DNA of 64,000 nt from Dechloromonas agitata is5 (GCF_000519045.1 NZ_KI912532.1:3563227-3627226), one strand, 5' to 3'; numbered from the stretch's first letter, positions 8,995 to 17,604 are shown. The notes: generated by a model not told the origin, from the sequence alone. Numbers and translations: made by a program.

Positions 8995-10014
8995 ATGCCC
9001 GTCTTCCCGCTCGAACGCTTCCTTTACGTCGTACTGGCCATCGCCATCGGCCTCGTCCTGTGGCAGGGCCTGACCCCGGAAAGCCAACCGGAAGCTACCG
9101 CCGTGTCATCCGAGGCGGTGGACTGGGGGCATCAGGCACTACGGCCGCTGGTTGTCGAGGCAAAACCGCCGAGTGAAAAAGCAGGACTCGGTCAGCGCCT
9201 CTTCTTCGACCGCCGCCTGTCGCGCAACGACACCGTCTCCTGTGCCAGTTGCCACAATTTCGGCCTGGGCGGCGCCGACCGGCAGCCTGTTTCGCTTGGC
9301 ATGGACGGTCGAAGCGGGACCATCAACGCCCCCTCGGTCTTCAACACCAGCCTGCATGTCGCCTGATTCTGGGATGGCCGGGCGAACACCCTGCAGGAAC
9401 AAGCCGCCGGGCCGGTGCATAACCCGGCGGAAATGGATTCCGACTGGGGGGCCGTGGTTGCCAAGCTGAAGGGCGACGCTTTCTACCGTGACACCTTCGC
9501 GCGGCTCTACCCGGACGGGATCAGCGGAGCGAACATCGCCGACGCCATTGCCCATTACGAGCGCACCCTGCTCACGCCGAACAGCCGCTTCGACCGCTTC
9601 CTGCTCGGTGACAAGGAGGCACTCTCCGCCCTGGAGCGCTCCGGCTACTGGCGCTTCCTCGAACTCGGCTGCGCCAGCTGCCACCAGGGCGTCGGGATCG
9701 GCGGGAACATGTTCCAGCGCTTCGGCGTGATGGCCGACTACTTCGCCGGCCGCCCGCCGGGCAAGGCCGATCTCGGCCGCTTCAGCGTCACCGGCCGCGA
9801 GGAAGATCGCCATGTCTTCAAGGTCCCGAGCCTACGCAACGTCGCCCTCACCGCCCCCTATTTCCACGACGCGTCGGCCGCGACGCTGGAGGAAGCCGTC
9901 ACCATCATGGCGCGCTTCCAGCTTGGCCGCGAACTGCCGGCCGAGGATCTGCAGGCGATCACGGCCTTTCTGCGCAGCCTGACCGGTGAATGGGAAGGCA
10001 GGCCGCTCGAATGA
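8995..10014 (+). pseudogene. Di-heme cytochrome c peroxidase (MauG/CcpA family) with an in-frame TGA
   Basis: One continuous frame encodes a membrane-anchored di-heme peroxidase of about 339 residues, broken by a single TGA at 9364-9366. Before the stop are an N-terminal hydrophobic anchor (about residues 6-24) and the first heme site VSCASCHNF. Directly after it the same frame continues FWDGRANTLQEQAAGPVHNP, a hallmark of the family, then the second heme site LGCASCHQG and the PSLRNVALTAPYFHD region. The TGA is probably a point mutation (for example CGA to TGA), so peroxidase activity should be lost unless the stop is read through or is a sequencing error. The last bases overlap the next start as ATGA. 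Confidence 0.85.
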
Positions 10015-13000
10015 AATTCTCCATTTCTCCCAACCATCGCCATCTCGACCAGACGCATGGCCAGATCCGCCTGACGCTGCTCGCCGCCATCCTGTGCATC
10101 GCCGCCCTGACCTGGGCTTTCCTGCGCTCGGCCGAACTGTCGCCGGCCCAGCACAGCGACTACACCCGGCAACTGCGCGACCTGCGCGAAGTCAATGCGC
10201 TGATCGATGGTGAACTACTGGCCAATCGCCTGGAGCTGGTCCGCAACTACGATGCCCTGACCAACCATGTCACCCGCTCGGCGGAACTGATCACGGCAGC
10301 CCGCCAGGTTCCCGACTATCTCCCGCCGGGCGCCCGCCAGGCAATCGGCGACCGGCTTGGGCGACTGGGCGATACCCTCGCCCGCAAGGCCGACCTGATC
10401 GACCGCTTCAAGCGCGACAATGCCGTATTGCGCAATTCGCAGGCCTATTTTCCGGTCGCTGCGGCCGAATTACTCGATCGCCACTCGCCGCCGATGTCTC
10501 CCGTGCTGCATCAAACGGTCGGCCGCTATGTCCGCGAGATGCTGAGCTTCGCCCGCACGCCGAGCGAAGAAGGCGCACTGCGCATCGCCGGCATCGTCAG
10601 TCACCTGAGCACCCTGTCGCACGGCAGCGCCGCCGCACCGGAGATCGACAACCTGCTGCGCCACGGTGCGCAGATCACCGCCCGCCTGCTCGATATTGAC
10701 CGGCTGATGCAGGAAATCGTCAGCCTCGACAGCCGGCAGCAGATGGACGCGCTCTTCCACAGCTACAGCCAGGGCCATGCCGAGGCGACTCTCGAAGCCT
10801 CCCGCTTCCGCCGGCTGCTCTACGCCCTCGCTCTCCTGCTCGCCGGCTTCCTGATCTGGCTTTTCGCCCGCCTGGAGCGCATCCGCCGCTCGCTGGCCAC
10901 CGCCCATGCCGAAGTCAGCGCCCGCTATGCGGCGCAACTGGCCGCCGAGAAGCAGCTCTCCCTGCATGCCACGGTTTTCCACAGCGCCCACGACGGCATC
11001 ACGCTGACCGACGCCAAGGGCGTCATCCTCGACGTCAACCCGGCCTTCACCCGGATCACCGGCTGGGAACACGACGAAGTGGTCGGCCGCAACCCGCGCA
11101 TGTTCAAATCCGGCAAGCACGACGAAGCCTTCTATCAGGCCATGTGGCAGACCATCCGCGAAACCGGCAGCTGGCGTGGCGAGATCTGGAATCGCAACAA
11201 GCACGGCGAAATCTATCCCGAACTGCTGTCGATTTCCGCCGTGCGCAATCCCGAAGGCGAAATCACCAACTACGTCGCCGTCTTCGCCGACATTCGCCGC
11301 ATCAAGGCGCAGGAACGCCAGCTCACCCAGCTCGCCTACTACGATGCACTGACCGAACTGCCCAACCGTGTGCTGCTCTCCGACCGCCTGAACCAGGGGA
11401 TCGCCCAGTCACGGCGCGCCAATTCGGCGATGGCGATCTGCTACCTCGACCTCGATGGTTTCAAGCCGATCAACGATACCTGGGGCCATCAGGTCGGCGA
11501 CAAGGTACTGATCGAGATCGCCGGCCGCCTGCAGTCCGCGCTACGCGGCGGCGACACGGTCGCCCGCCTGGGCGGCGACGAGTTCGTCCTCCTCCTGCAG
11601 GGCATCGACGGCCAGCAGCACCTGACCGAGGCTGCCCGTCGCCTGCTCAGCCTGATCGCCCTACCGCTCACCCAGGCACCTGGCGGGATATGCATTTCGG
11701 CCAGCATGGGCATCACGCTGTTCCCGAACGACGAATCCGATCCGGATACCCTGCTCCGCCACGCCGACCAGGCCATGTATCTGGCCAAGGAGGCAGGCAA
11801 GAACAATTTCCACATCTTCGACACCGAGCAGGACAAGTTCAAGCGTAGCCGCCAGGACCGTTTCCAGCGCATCGAGCAGGCGCTGGAAAATGGCGAATTC
11901 ATCCTCCACTTCCAGCCCAAGGTCGATCTACGGGCCGGCGAGGTGGTCGGCGCCGAGGCGCTGATCCGCTGGCAGCATCCGGAACGCGGCCTGTTGCCGC
12001 CGGCCGATTTCCTGCCCCTGATCGAGGATGACGACCTGATCAAGGCGGTCGGCGACTGGGTCATCGAATCGACGCTGACGCAGATGGAAGCCTGGCGGCG
12101 CGAAGGCTTCATCCTGCCAGTCAGCGTCAATGTCGCCGCCCGCCAGTTGCAATCGCCGGAGTTCGTCGAGAAACTCAAGGCGGCACTCTACGTTCACCCG
12201 GATGTGGCCTGCCACCTCGAACTGGAAATCCTCGAAACCGCCGCCCTTGAGGATATCGCCAAGAGCTCGCGGGTGATCGACGAATGCCGGATGCTCGGTA
12301 TCCGCTTCGCCCTTGACGATTTCGGCACCGGCTACTCGTCGCTGACTTACCTGAAGCGCCTGCCCGCCGAGACGATCAAGATCGACCAGAGCTTCGTGCG
12401 TGAAATCGTCAATGACACCCACAGCCTGGTGATCGTGCAGAGCGTTATCGGCCTGGCCCGTTCCTTCCAGCGCGAGGTGGTCGCCGAAGGCCTGGAAACC
12501 GTCGAACACGGTCGCCTGCTGCTCCAGCTTGGCTGCGACAAGGCGCAGGGCTACGGCATCGCCCGCCCGATGCTGGGTGATGACTTCGTGGACTGGGCGC
12601 GCGCCTGGGGCCCGCCGGAAGAATGGCAGTCCCTGAGCGGAATCGACTGGCACGACGCCGTCTACCCCATGTTGATCGCCGAAACGACGCACCGCAGCTG
12701 GGTCGAGTTGCTGTCACAGGCCATTGCCACCGACCAGCCGATTCCGCACCAGCAACTGCACGATGCCCGCTTCTGCCAGTTCGGGCGTTGGTTGGCCAGC
12801 GAGGGGGCCAAGAGCCTGCCCCATACCCGGCTACCGGCCTTCCTGGCGATCGACGCCCCGCATCGGCAGGTGCATGCCCTGGCCGAGCGGATCGATCAGC
12901 ACTGGCGAGCGGGCGACCTGGCGGCGGCGAAAGCCTTGCTCCCCGAACTGTGGGCAGCACGCGATGCGGTATTGAAGGCCTTGCGCGACCTGCAGATTGC

Positions 13001-13031
13001 GATCAGCACCAACCGTCCGGCGGGCGAATAG
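10011..13031 (+). CDS. Membrane PAS-GGDEF-EAL c-di-GMP enzyme with C-terminal CZB zinc-binding domain
   Basis: The protein has about 1006 residues. Two membrane helices (about 20-37 and 267-284) flank a periplasmic sensory region that resembles a DAHL domain. A PAS domain (about 320-430) follows. The GGDEF motif is intact at about 521-525, with an RGGD inhibitory site exactly five residues before it. The EAL domain starts at about 649 (EALIRW) and keeps DDFGTG, IKIDQSF and AEGLET. At the C-terminus, HDARFCQFGRW (His917, Cys922) fits the CZB chemoreceptor zinc-binding domain, so zinc-responsive c-di-GMP turnover is inferred. The start overlaps the peroxidase stop (ATGA), suggesting translational coupling. 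Confidence 0.9.
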   Translation: MKFSISPNHRHLDQTHGQIRLTLLAAILCIAALTWAFLRSAELSPAQHSDYTRQLRDLREVNALIDGELLANRLELVRNYDALTNHVTRSAELITAARQVPDYLPPGARQAIGDRLGRLGDTLARKADLIDRFKRDNAVLRNSQAYFPVAAAELLDRHSPPMSPVLHQTVGRYVREMLSFARTPSEEGALRIAGIVSHLSTLSHGSAAAPEIDNLLRHGAQITARLLDIDRLMQEIVSLDSRQQMDALFHSYSQGHAEATLEASRFRRLLYALALLLAGFLIWLFARLERIRRSLATAHAEVSARYAAQLAAEKQLSLHATVFHSAHDGITLTDAKGVILDVNPAFTRITGWEHDEVVGRNPRMFKSGKHDEAFYQAMWQTIRETGSWRGEIWNRNKHGEIYPELLSISAVRNPEGEITNYVAVFADIRRIKAQERQLTQLAYYDALTELPNRVLLSDRLNQGIAQSRRANSAMAICYLDLDGFKPINDTWGHQVGDKVLIEIAGRLQSALRGGDTVARLGGDEFVLLLQGIDGQQHLTEAARRLLSLIALPLTQAPGGICISASMGITLFPNDESDPDTLLRHADQAMYLAKEAGKNNFHIFDTEQDKFKRSRQDRFQRIEQALENGEFILHFQPKVDLRAGEVVGAEALIRWQHPERGLLPPADFLPLIEDDDLIKAVGDWVIESTLTQMEAWRREGFILPVSVNVAARQLQSPEFVEKLKAALYVHPDVACHLELEILETAALEDIAKSSRVIDECRMLGIRFALDDFGTGYSSLTYLKRLPAETIKIDQSFVREIVNDTHSLVIVQSVIGLARSFQREVVAEGLETVEHGRLLLQLGCDKAQGYGIARPMLGDDFVDWARAWGPPEEWQSLSGIDWHDAVYPMLIAETTHRSWVELLSQAIATDQPIPHQQLHDARFCQFGRWLASEGAKSLPHTRLPAFLAIDAPHRQVHALAERIDQHWRAGDLAAAKALLPELWAARDAVLKALRDLQIAISTNRPAGE

Positions 13032-13042
13032 CGCGAACGGCT

Positions 13043-13519
13043 TCAGCTGCCGATGCGCAGACCGCTCTTCTTCAGAATGCGGGTCGAATAGAGGATATCG
13101 CTGCCGCGGCAGGCTGCGCCGAGCAGGCCACGGATTTCCGCGGCCTTGGCTGCACATTCGTCGCGCGAGGCGCCGTGCACCATGGCAAACAGGTTGTAGG
13201 GCCAGGTCGGCCGAGCCCGCGGCCGGCGGTAGCAGTGGGTGACGAAATCGAGGCCACCGATGCGCGCCCCCAGTTCATCGACCACGGCATCGTCGACGTC
13301 CCACACGGTCATGCCGTTCGCCGTCCAGCCGATGGCGTAATGGTTGGGCACCGCACCGATGCGGCGGATCACGCCACTGGCCAGCATGGCCTGCAGGCGG
13401 CACATGACCTCCTCGGCCGGGATGCCAAGCTGTTCGGCAATGGCATGGTAAGGCCGCGCGACCAGCGGCAGGCCGCCCTGGGTGGCGACGATCAGGGCGC
13501 GGTCGGTGGCGTCGATCAT
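13043..13519 (-). CDS. nirH: NirH, siroheme decarboxylase subunit
   Basis: This 158-residue protein of the AsnC/Lrp-like fold belongs to the NirD/L/G/H complex, which decarboxylates siroheme to didecarboxysiroheme in heme d1 synthesis. The start MIDATDRALIVATQGGLPL is chosen because the gene then overlaps nirG by 4 bases. THCYRRPRARPTWPYNLFAM contains the conserved CYRRP and WPYNLF segment also seen in the second half of NirDL. It is the last gene of the leftward nir operon in this stretch and lies tail to tail with the GGDEF-EAL gene, 11 bases apart. Confidence 0.9.
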   Translation of the reverse strand: MIDATDRALIVATQGGLPLVARPYHAIAEQLGIPAEEVMCRLQAMLASGVIRRIGAVPNHYAIGWTANGMTVWDVDDAVVDELGARIGGLDFVTHCYRRPRARPTWPYNLFAMVHGASRDECAAKAAEIRGLLGAACRGSDILYSTRILKKSGLRIGS

Positions 13520-13974
13520 GCCCGGGCCTCCAGCTTCATTTCGACGAAAAACTCCCGTTCCTTCGGGAAGGCATAGACCGGCAGGCCGGTCTCCTGTTCG
13601 ATGCGGGCGATGGCTTCGGCCATGCCGGCCTTCGTTTCGGTCGCGAGCACAAACCACATGTTCAACGCATGCTCGCGACGATAGTTGTGCGCCACCTGAG
13701 GCAGGGCATTGACCATGGCTGTCACCTCGTCATAGCGTACTTCCGGCACGGCGAGCGCGGCCAGTACGAAGGCACCGCCCATTTCCTCGATCTGGAACAT
13801 CGGCCCGAAACGGGTCAGCACCTTGTCGGCCAACAGTTGTTGCAGGCGGGTGAGCAGTTCATCTTCGCTGATCCCCAGACGGCCGGCTGCTTCGGCATAG
13901 GGCCGCTCGCAGATCGGAAAATCGCCTTGCAGGGTGGCCAGGATCTGGCGGTCAAGCGGGCTCAATTCAGGCAT
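13516..13974 (-). CDS. nirG: NirG, siroheme decarboxylase subunit
   Basis: The ATG at 13974 gives about 152 residues (MPELSPLDRQIL...); a GTG at 13983 is an alternative. The AsnC-like winged helix is followed by a domain with VAHNYRREHALNMWFVLATET, the pattern of the D/G-type subunits in the NirDLGH complex. It overlaps nirDL upstream by 8 bases and nirH downstream by 4 bases. Confidence 0.88.
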   Translation of the reverse strand: MPELSPLDRQILATLQGDFPICERPYAEAAGRLGISEDELLTRLQQLLADKVLTRFGPMFQIEEMGGAFVLAALAVPEVRYDEVTAMVNALPQVAHNYRREHALNMWFVLATETKAGMAEAIARIEQETGLPVYAFPKEREFFVEMKLEARA

Positions 13975-14935
13975 AGCGGGCACCGTTCTGCTTAAAGCGG
14001 GTCAGCGAAAACAGGATGTCGTGGGCGCAAGCATCCAGGCCGTGCCGCTGCCGCAACGCGGCAATCGTCGCTTCGACCTCGCCGCGTTCGCGGCCGTGGA
14101 TCATGCAGAACAGGTTGTAGGGCCAATCCGGCAGGCAGCGCGGCCGGCGGTAGCACAGGGTGACGGCGGGCTCCTCGGCCAGGGCGCGGCCGATCTCGCT
14201 CACCCGGTCGTCGGGAATGTCATGAACCAGCATGGCATTGGCCCGATAGCCCAGTTCGTGATGACGGACGACGACGCCGAAACGCTTGATCGCGCCCTCC
14301 TCCAGCCAGCGGCGGATGCGGGTGAGCACCTCGCCTTCCGAGGTGCCGACCCGCCCGGCGATCAACTGGAAGGGGCGGATGAACATCGGCAGGCCTTCCT
14401 GCAGCACGGCAATCAGGCGGCGCTCGATTTCCCCGATCGGCTGGACGGGCGCCACCGGACGGGCCGTCGCTGGCTTCGGGCGGGCCTCGCCATTCAGCGA
14501 AAAACCGAGGTCGATGTGGAATTCCTCAAGCAGCGGCAAGGGCATCAGCGGGTAGCCGGCAGCCTGCTCGATGGCACCGAGCGTCGCCTGCAACCGACCT
14601 TCGCTGCCTGCCGTGACGACGAACCACAGGTTGTAGCGATGCTCGCGCTCGTAATTGTGGTTCACCTCAGGAAAGCGATTAACGGCTGCCGCCACGGTCG
14701 CCAGCTTTTCCGGCGGCACGGCCATCGCCGCCAGCGTCGAGGCGCCAATGCGCTTGGGCGCGAAAACCGCCCCTACCCGGGAGATCTTGCCGTCGCGCCG
14801 CAGGTTCTCCAGCCGGCCGAGGACGACCTTCTCGGCGACACCGAGGCGCGAGGCCAGTTCGGCAAACGGCGCCGGGCAGAGCGGGAAATCGCGCTGAAAG
14901 TCGTTCAGCAGGTGGAAGTCGAGCGTGTCGTCCAT
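13967..14935 (-). CDS. nirDL: NirDL, fused siroheme decarboxylase subunits
   Basis: This 322-residue protein carries two AsnC-like units in tandem. The first (about 1-150, with NHNYEREHRYNLWFVVTAG) matches the D/G type. The second (about 165-322, with TLCYRRPRCLPDWPYNLF) matches the L/H type. A linker rich in Ala, Pro and Arg joins them near residue 155. Separate nirD and nirL genes exist in other denitrifiers; the fusion is a known variant. The ATG lies 3 bases after the nirF stop. Confidence 0.92.
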   Translation of the reverse strand: MDDTLDFHLLNDFQRDFPLCPAPFAELASRLGVAEKVVLGRLENLRRDGKISRVGAVFAPKRIGASTLAAMAVPPEKLATVAAAVNRFPEVNHNYEREHRYNLWFVVTAGSEGRLQATLGAIEQAAGYPLMPLPLLEEFHIDLGFSLNGEARPKPATARPVAPVQPIGEIERRLIAVLQEGLPMFIRPFQLIAGRVGTSEGEVLTRIRRWLEEGAIKRFGVVVRHHELGYRANAMLVHDIPDDRVSEIGRALAEEPAVTLCYRRPRCLPDWPYNLFCMIHGRERGEVEATIAALRQRHGLDACAHDILFSLTRFKQNGARYA

Positions 14936-14938
14936 GCC

Positions 14939-16102
14939 TCAGAAACCGATACGGGCGGCCCGCGACGTGAAGAAGATGCCGGACGGATTGTCAGCCGCGA
15001 TCTCGCCCAGTTTGGCGAAGGTCTCGGTGTTGTAGATCACCACCTTGTTGTCGTCACGCGCCGACAGCCAGACATTCTCGCCGCGCGGCGCGAATTCCAT
15101 GTGCAGGATGCCCTTGCCCGGCTCCATCCGATGGACGACCTGGCCGGCCAGGGTGTCGATCACGTCGACCTTGCCGTTGTCGGGAAAAGCAAAATTGACC
15201 CAGATCTGCCGCCCGTCCGGCCGCGCCATGACGAAGACCGGCTGACCACGTACCGGGATGCGGCCGACTTCCTTCCAGGTCGCGACATCGACCACCAGCA
15301 CCTCATGGCGGCCGATCGCCGGCAAATAGGCCTTGCCCTGTGCCACCGACCAGCCGCGCAGGTGCGGCATCTTGAAGACCGGCAGCTTTTCCTCGCCACG
15401 GCCATATTTTTCGAGAATCTTGCGGGCGCCCTTCTCCGGCTGCCACAAATCGAGCAGGGCTATACCGTCCTCGCCGAACAGGCCGGCCATGAAATAACGG
15501 CCGTCCGGCGTTACCAGACCGTCGTAAGGCTGCAGGCCTGCCGGGAAACGCTGCGTCTTCGGCGCCTTGGGATCGCTGAAATCGGTGATGCGAATCTCGC
15601 CGCCTTCGAACAGGGCGTAGGCGAACTTGTTGCCGGCCGTATCGGCCAGGCCGACGACCTTGGAGAACTGGCCCGGCGCATATTCGGCTGGCACTTCGGA
15701 AAGCAGTTCCAGCGTTTCGGCATCAAAGGCCTTGATGCCGCCCGGCGTGTAGTTCTGGGCGACAACGATGCGGCCATCCTGCGAGATCGAGCCACCGATG
15801 GCGTTACCCGACTGGATCACACGTTTGACGATCCTGGCTTCCAGCAGGTCGATCTTGGTCAGCCCGCCATCACGACCAAAGATGAAGGCGTAACGGCCAT
15901 CGCGGGTATAGACAGCAGAGGCGTGCGACAAGTCACCGAGGCCGGCGATGCGGGCATACGGCTGACGGGTGCTGGTATTGACCAGCGTGACATGGCCGGT
16001 CGCCCGCTCGATGATCAGGCCAAGGTCGCCGGTACCCCGCAGTTGCGGCGTGGCACAGGCATTGAGGAACAGGGCGAACAAACAACTCAGCAGCAGGCGC
16101 AT
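14939..16102 (-). CDS. nirF: NirF, heme d1 biosynthesis protein
   Basis: This 387-residue protein has an N-terminal lipobox-like signal (MRLLLSCLFALFLNACATP), then an eight-bladed propeller resembling the d1 domain of NirS, with segments such as YAFIFGRDGGLTKIDL and GGSISQDGRIVVAQNYTPGG. In the known pathway it is a periplasmic protein that dehydrogenates the propionate to the acrylate side chain in the last step of heme d1 maturation. It lies 7 bases downstream of nirC. Confidence 0.93.
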   Translation of the reverse strand: MRLLLSCLFALFLNACATPQLRGTGDLGLIIERATGHVTLVNTSTRQPYARIAGLGDLSHASAVYTRDGRYAFIFGRDGGLTKIDLLEARIVKRVIQSGNAIGGSISQDGRIVVAQNYTPGGIKAFDAETLELLSEVPAEYAPGQFSKVVGLADTAGNKFAYALFEGGEIRITDFSDPKAPKTQRFPAGLQPYDGLVTPDGRYFMAGLFGEDGIALLDLWQPEKGARKILEKYGRGEEKLPVFKMPHLRGWSVAQGKAYLPAIGRHEVLVVDVATWKEVGRIPVRGQPVFVMARPDGRQIWVNFAFPDNGKVDVIDTLAGQVVHRMEPGKGILHMEFAPRGENVWLSARDDNKVVIYNTETFAKLGEIAADNPSGIFFTSRAARIGF

Positions 16103-16109
16103 CGCGATC

Positions 16110-16433
16110 TCACTCCGGGAATTTCGTCATCAGTTTATCGACAATCCAGGCCGCTTCGGCTTCGGACATGAATTGTTTCCAGGGCGGCATGGCCGTACCC
16201 GGCCGGCCATGATAGACCGTCGCCGCGAGCCCCTCGGCCGGCTTGTCGCGCAGGTTCTCGGGCAACAGGGCCGGCCCGAGGCCACCCTTCAGCGTCATGC
16301 CATGACAGGAGCCGCAGTCCTGGCGCACCAGATGAACCAGTTCCTTCTGCCGCTGCGCGTCGGGCTCGGCAGCACAAACCACACCCGACAAGAGGGACAA
16401 CCCGATTAGCCATTTATTCGCCGACAACGACAA
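16110..16433 (-). CDS. nirC: NirC-type small cytochrome c (c55X)
   Basis: This monoheme cytochrome has about 107 residues, a signal peptide ending near VVCAAEP, heme site DCGSCHGM, and a later TAMPPWKQF segment supplying the Met ligand. It is thought to pass electrons to NirS or to act in d1 insertion. No ATG or GTG is available at the right place. The frame opens after an in-frame TGA, so translation must begin at a TTG, 16433 or 16427; an AAAGGGG run just upstream fits 16427 better. The start overlaps the end of the cupredoxin gene by 14-20 bases. Confidence 0.88.
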   Translation of the reverse strand: MSLSANKWLIGLSLLSGVVCAAEPDAQRQKELVHLVRQDCGSCHGMTLKGGLGPALLPENLRDKPAEGLAATVYHGRPGTAMPPWKQFMSEAEAAWIVDKLMTKFPE

Positions 16434-16764
16434 CCCCTTTCATTTCCGGATGCGGGCCGCAATGATAGTCGTAACGGCCGGGCTTTTCGAAGCGTCGTTG
16501 CCAGCTTTCCAGCGGAAACAGGCGCTCCGACTCGAGACCGCCCTCGGCCGGGAAGACGATCGAATGGCTGGTTCTTTTCTCGTGATTGATCCAGCGTACG
16601 CTTTCGCCCGCCTTGATCGTGATTTCGGCCGGCAGGTAGCGGTAACCCTCGATACGGACTTCAGCCACCGGCTCGGCCCAAACCGAAAAAGAAAAGAGCG
16701 CCAGCAGGAGCGGCGCCCTTTTCAATGGCAGCCATCCGGACTGCGGTGTGATTCCGGATGGCAT
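16414..16764 (-). CDS. Periplasmic cupredoxin (plastocyanin/amicyanin-like)
   Basis: This protein of up to 116 residues has a signal segment (LKRAPLLLALFSFSVWA) and a single type-1 copper fold. The ligand set is visible as His in RTSHSIVF and the Cys-His-Met group in YHCGPHPEMKG. Its place between nirS/cytochrome c and nirC suggests an electron donor to nitrite reductase, as cupredoxins are in other denitrifiers (inference). The ATG at 16764 lies within a hairpin and lacks a ribosome site. A TTG at 16725 directly before the signal peptide is a credible alternative start. Confidence 0.85.
   Translation of the reverse strand: MPSGITPQSGWLPLKRAPLLLALFSFSVWAEPVAEVRIEGYRYLPAEITIKAGESVRWINHEKRTSHSIVFPAEGGLESERLFPLESWQRRFEKPGRYDYHCGPHPEMKGVVVVGE
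16731..16762. other. Perfect 10-bp hairpin over the annotated cupredoxin start
   Basis: GCCATCCGGA (16731-16740) and TCCGGATGGC (16753-16762) are exact inverted repeats with a 12-base loop. The hairpin follows the cytochrome stop and covers the first codons of the cupredoxin frame. There is no T-run on the transcribed strand, so it looks like an mRNA processing or translation-control element rather than a terminator. Confidence 0.55.
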
Positions 16765-16770
16765 GGTTTT

Positions 16771-17604
16771 TTACTGCTTGGCGGCCTTCACGTCGCCATC
16801 GGCACCGAGGCCGATGGTGTGACCGAAGGAAACGTGGTGGAAGCGACCCGCCGCGTTATCGGCGTGGATGGCGATGCCGAACGGCACGGCCTTGCCGGCG
16901 GCCAGCACGGCATTGCCGGCCAGCTTGCGGGTGAAGGTCACCGTGTAGGTGTCGCCATTCTTGGCGCCTTCTGCCGTGGCGCCGGCCTTGCCACCGGTCA
17001 TGTTGCGCTTGTCGGCAACGAAACCGTCCGCCGACTTGCCACCACTCGCCCACTGCATCAGGTCCATGGCGCCGGCCGTGACATACTTGGTCTTGTCCTT
17101 GCCCTTCGGCATGCCCTTGGAGTCTTCGTGGCAGGAAGCCCAGCAACCGACCTGGTCACCCATCGGCACCTTGTCGTTCGGGAACATCATGGTGGCCTTG
17201 ACTTCATTGTCCTTGTCGGAATGGTCGGCACCACCGGCCGGTGCCTTGAAGGTCAGGCGAACGTAAAGGTTGTTGGCGTCGTAGGCCGCCTGCACGGTGA
17301 CCGGATAGGTCATCGTCTTCGGCGCGCCTTTCGGCTCCAGCTCCTTGCTGGCCAGGCGCTTCAGGTCGAGCGACAGCTTGCCGTCCTCGACGTGGCAACC
17401 GGCACACGACTCGCCCTTCTTCAGGCCGCTGGCACCACTGTGCTCACCCTTGCCCTGCACCCACTCGAACGGGGCAGCACCCGGGTGGAAAACATGGATC
17501 GTGCTCTTCCCCACCTTGGCCCAGTCAGGCGCAGCAAGGGCAGCCTGCGAACCGAGGGCCATGAAAGCGCCGACAACGGCGAGGGAAACGATTTTATTTG
17601 TCAT
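16771..17604 (-). CDS. Periplasmic cytochrome c with ethylbenzene-dehydrogenase-type heme domain
   Basis: The ATG at 17604 gives 277 residues with signal peptide MTNKIVSLAVVGAFMALGSQ and a good ribosome site (GGAGTGAATAGG). A canonical heme c site CAGCH is at about 67-71. The rest resembles the heme-binding domain of the ethylbenzene dehydrogenase gamma subunit (YPVTVQAAYDANNLYVRLTF). A second cysteine group reads GCWASCHED, a CX3CH spacing. It follows nirS and precedes a cupredoxin and nirC, so it is probably part of the nitrite-reduction electron chain (inference). Confidence 0.8.
   Translation of the reverse strand: MTNKIVSLAVVGAFMALGSQAALAAPDWAKVGKSTIHVFHPGAAPFEWVQGKGEHSGASGLKKGESCAGCHVEDGKLSLDLKRLASKELEPKGAPKTMTYPVTVQAAYDANNLYVRLTFKAPAGGADHSDKDNEVKATMMFPNDKVPMGDQVGCWASCHEDSKGMPKGKDKTKYVTAGAMDLMQWASGGKSADGFVADKRNMTGGKAGATAEGAKNGDTYTVTFTRKLAGNAVLAAGKAVPFGIAIHADNAAGRFHHVSFGHTIGLGADGDVKAAKQ

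Noticed and set aside
9364..9366. The TGA in the peroxidase as a selenocysteine codon
   Set aside because: No typical SECIS-like hairpin was recognised just downstream, the family has no known Sec at this place, and a point mutation explains it more simply.
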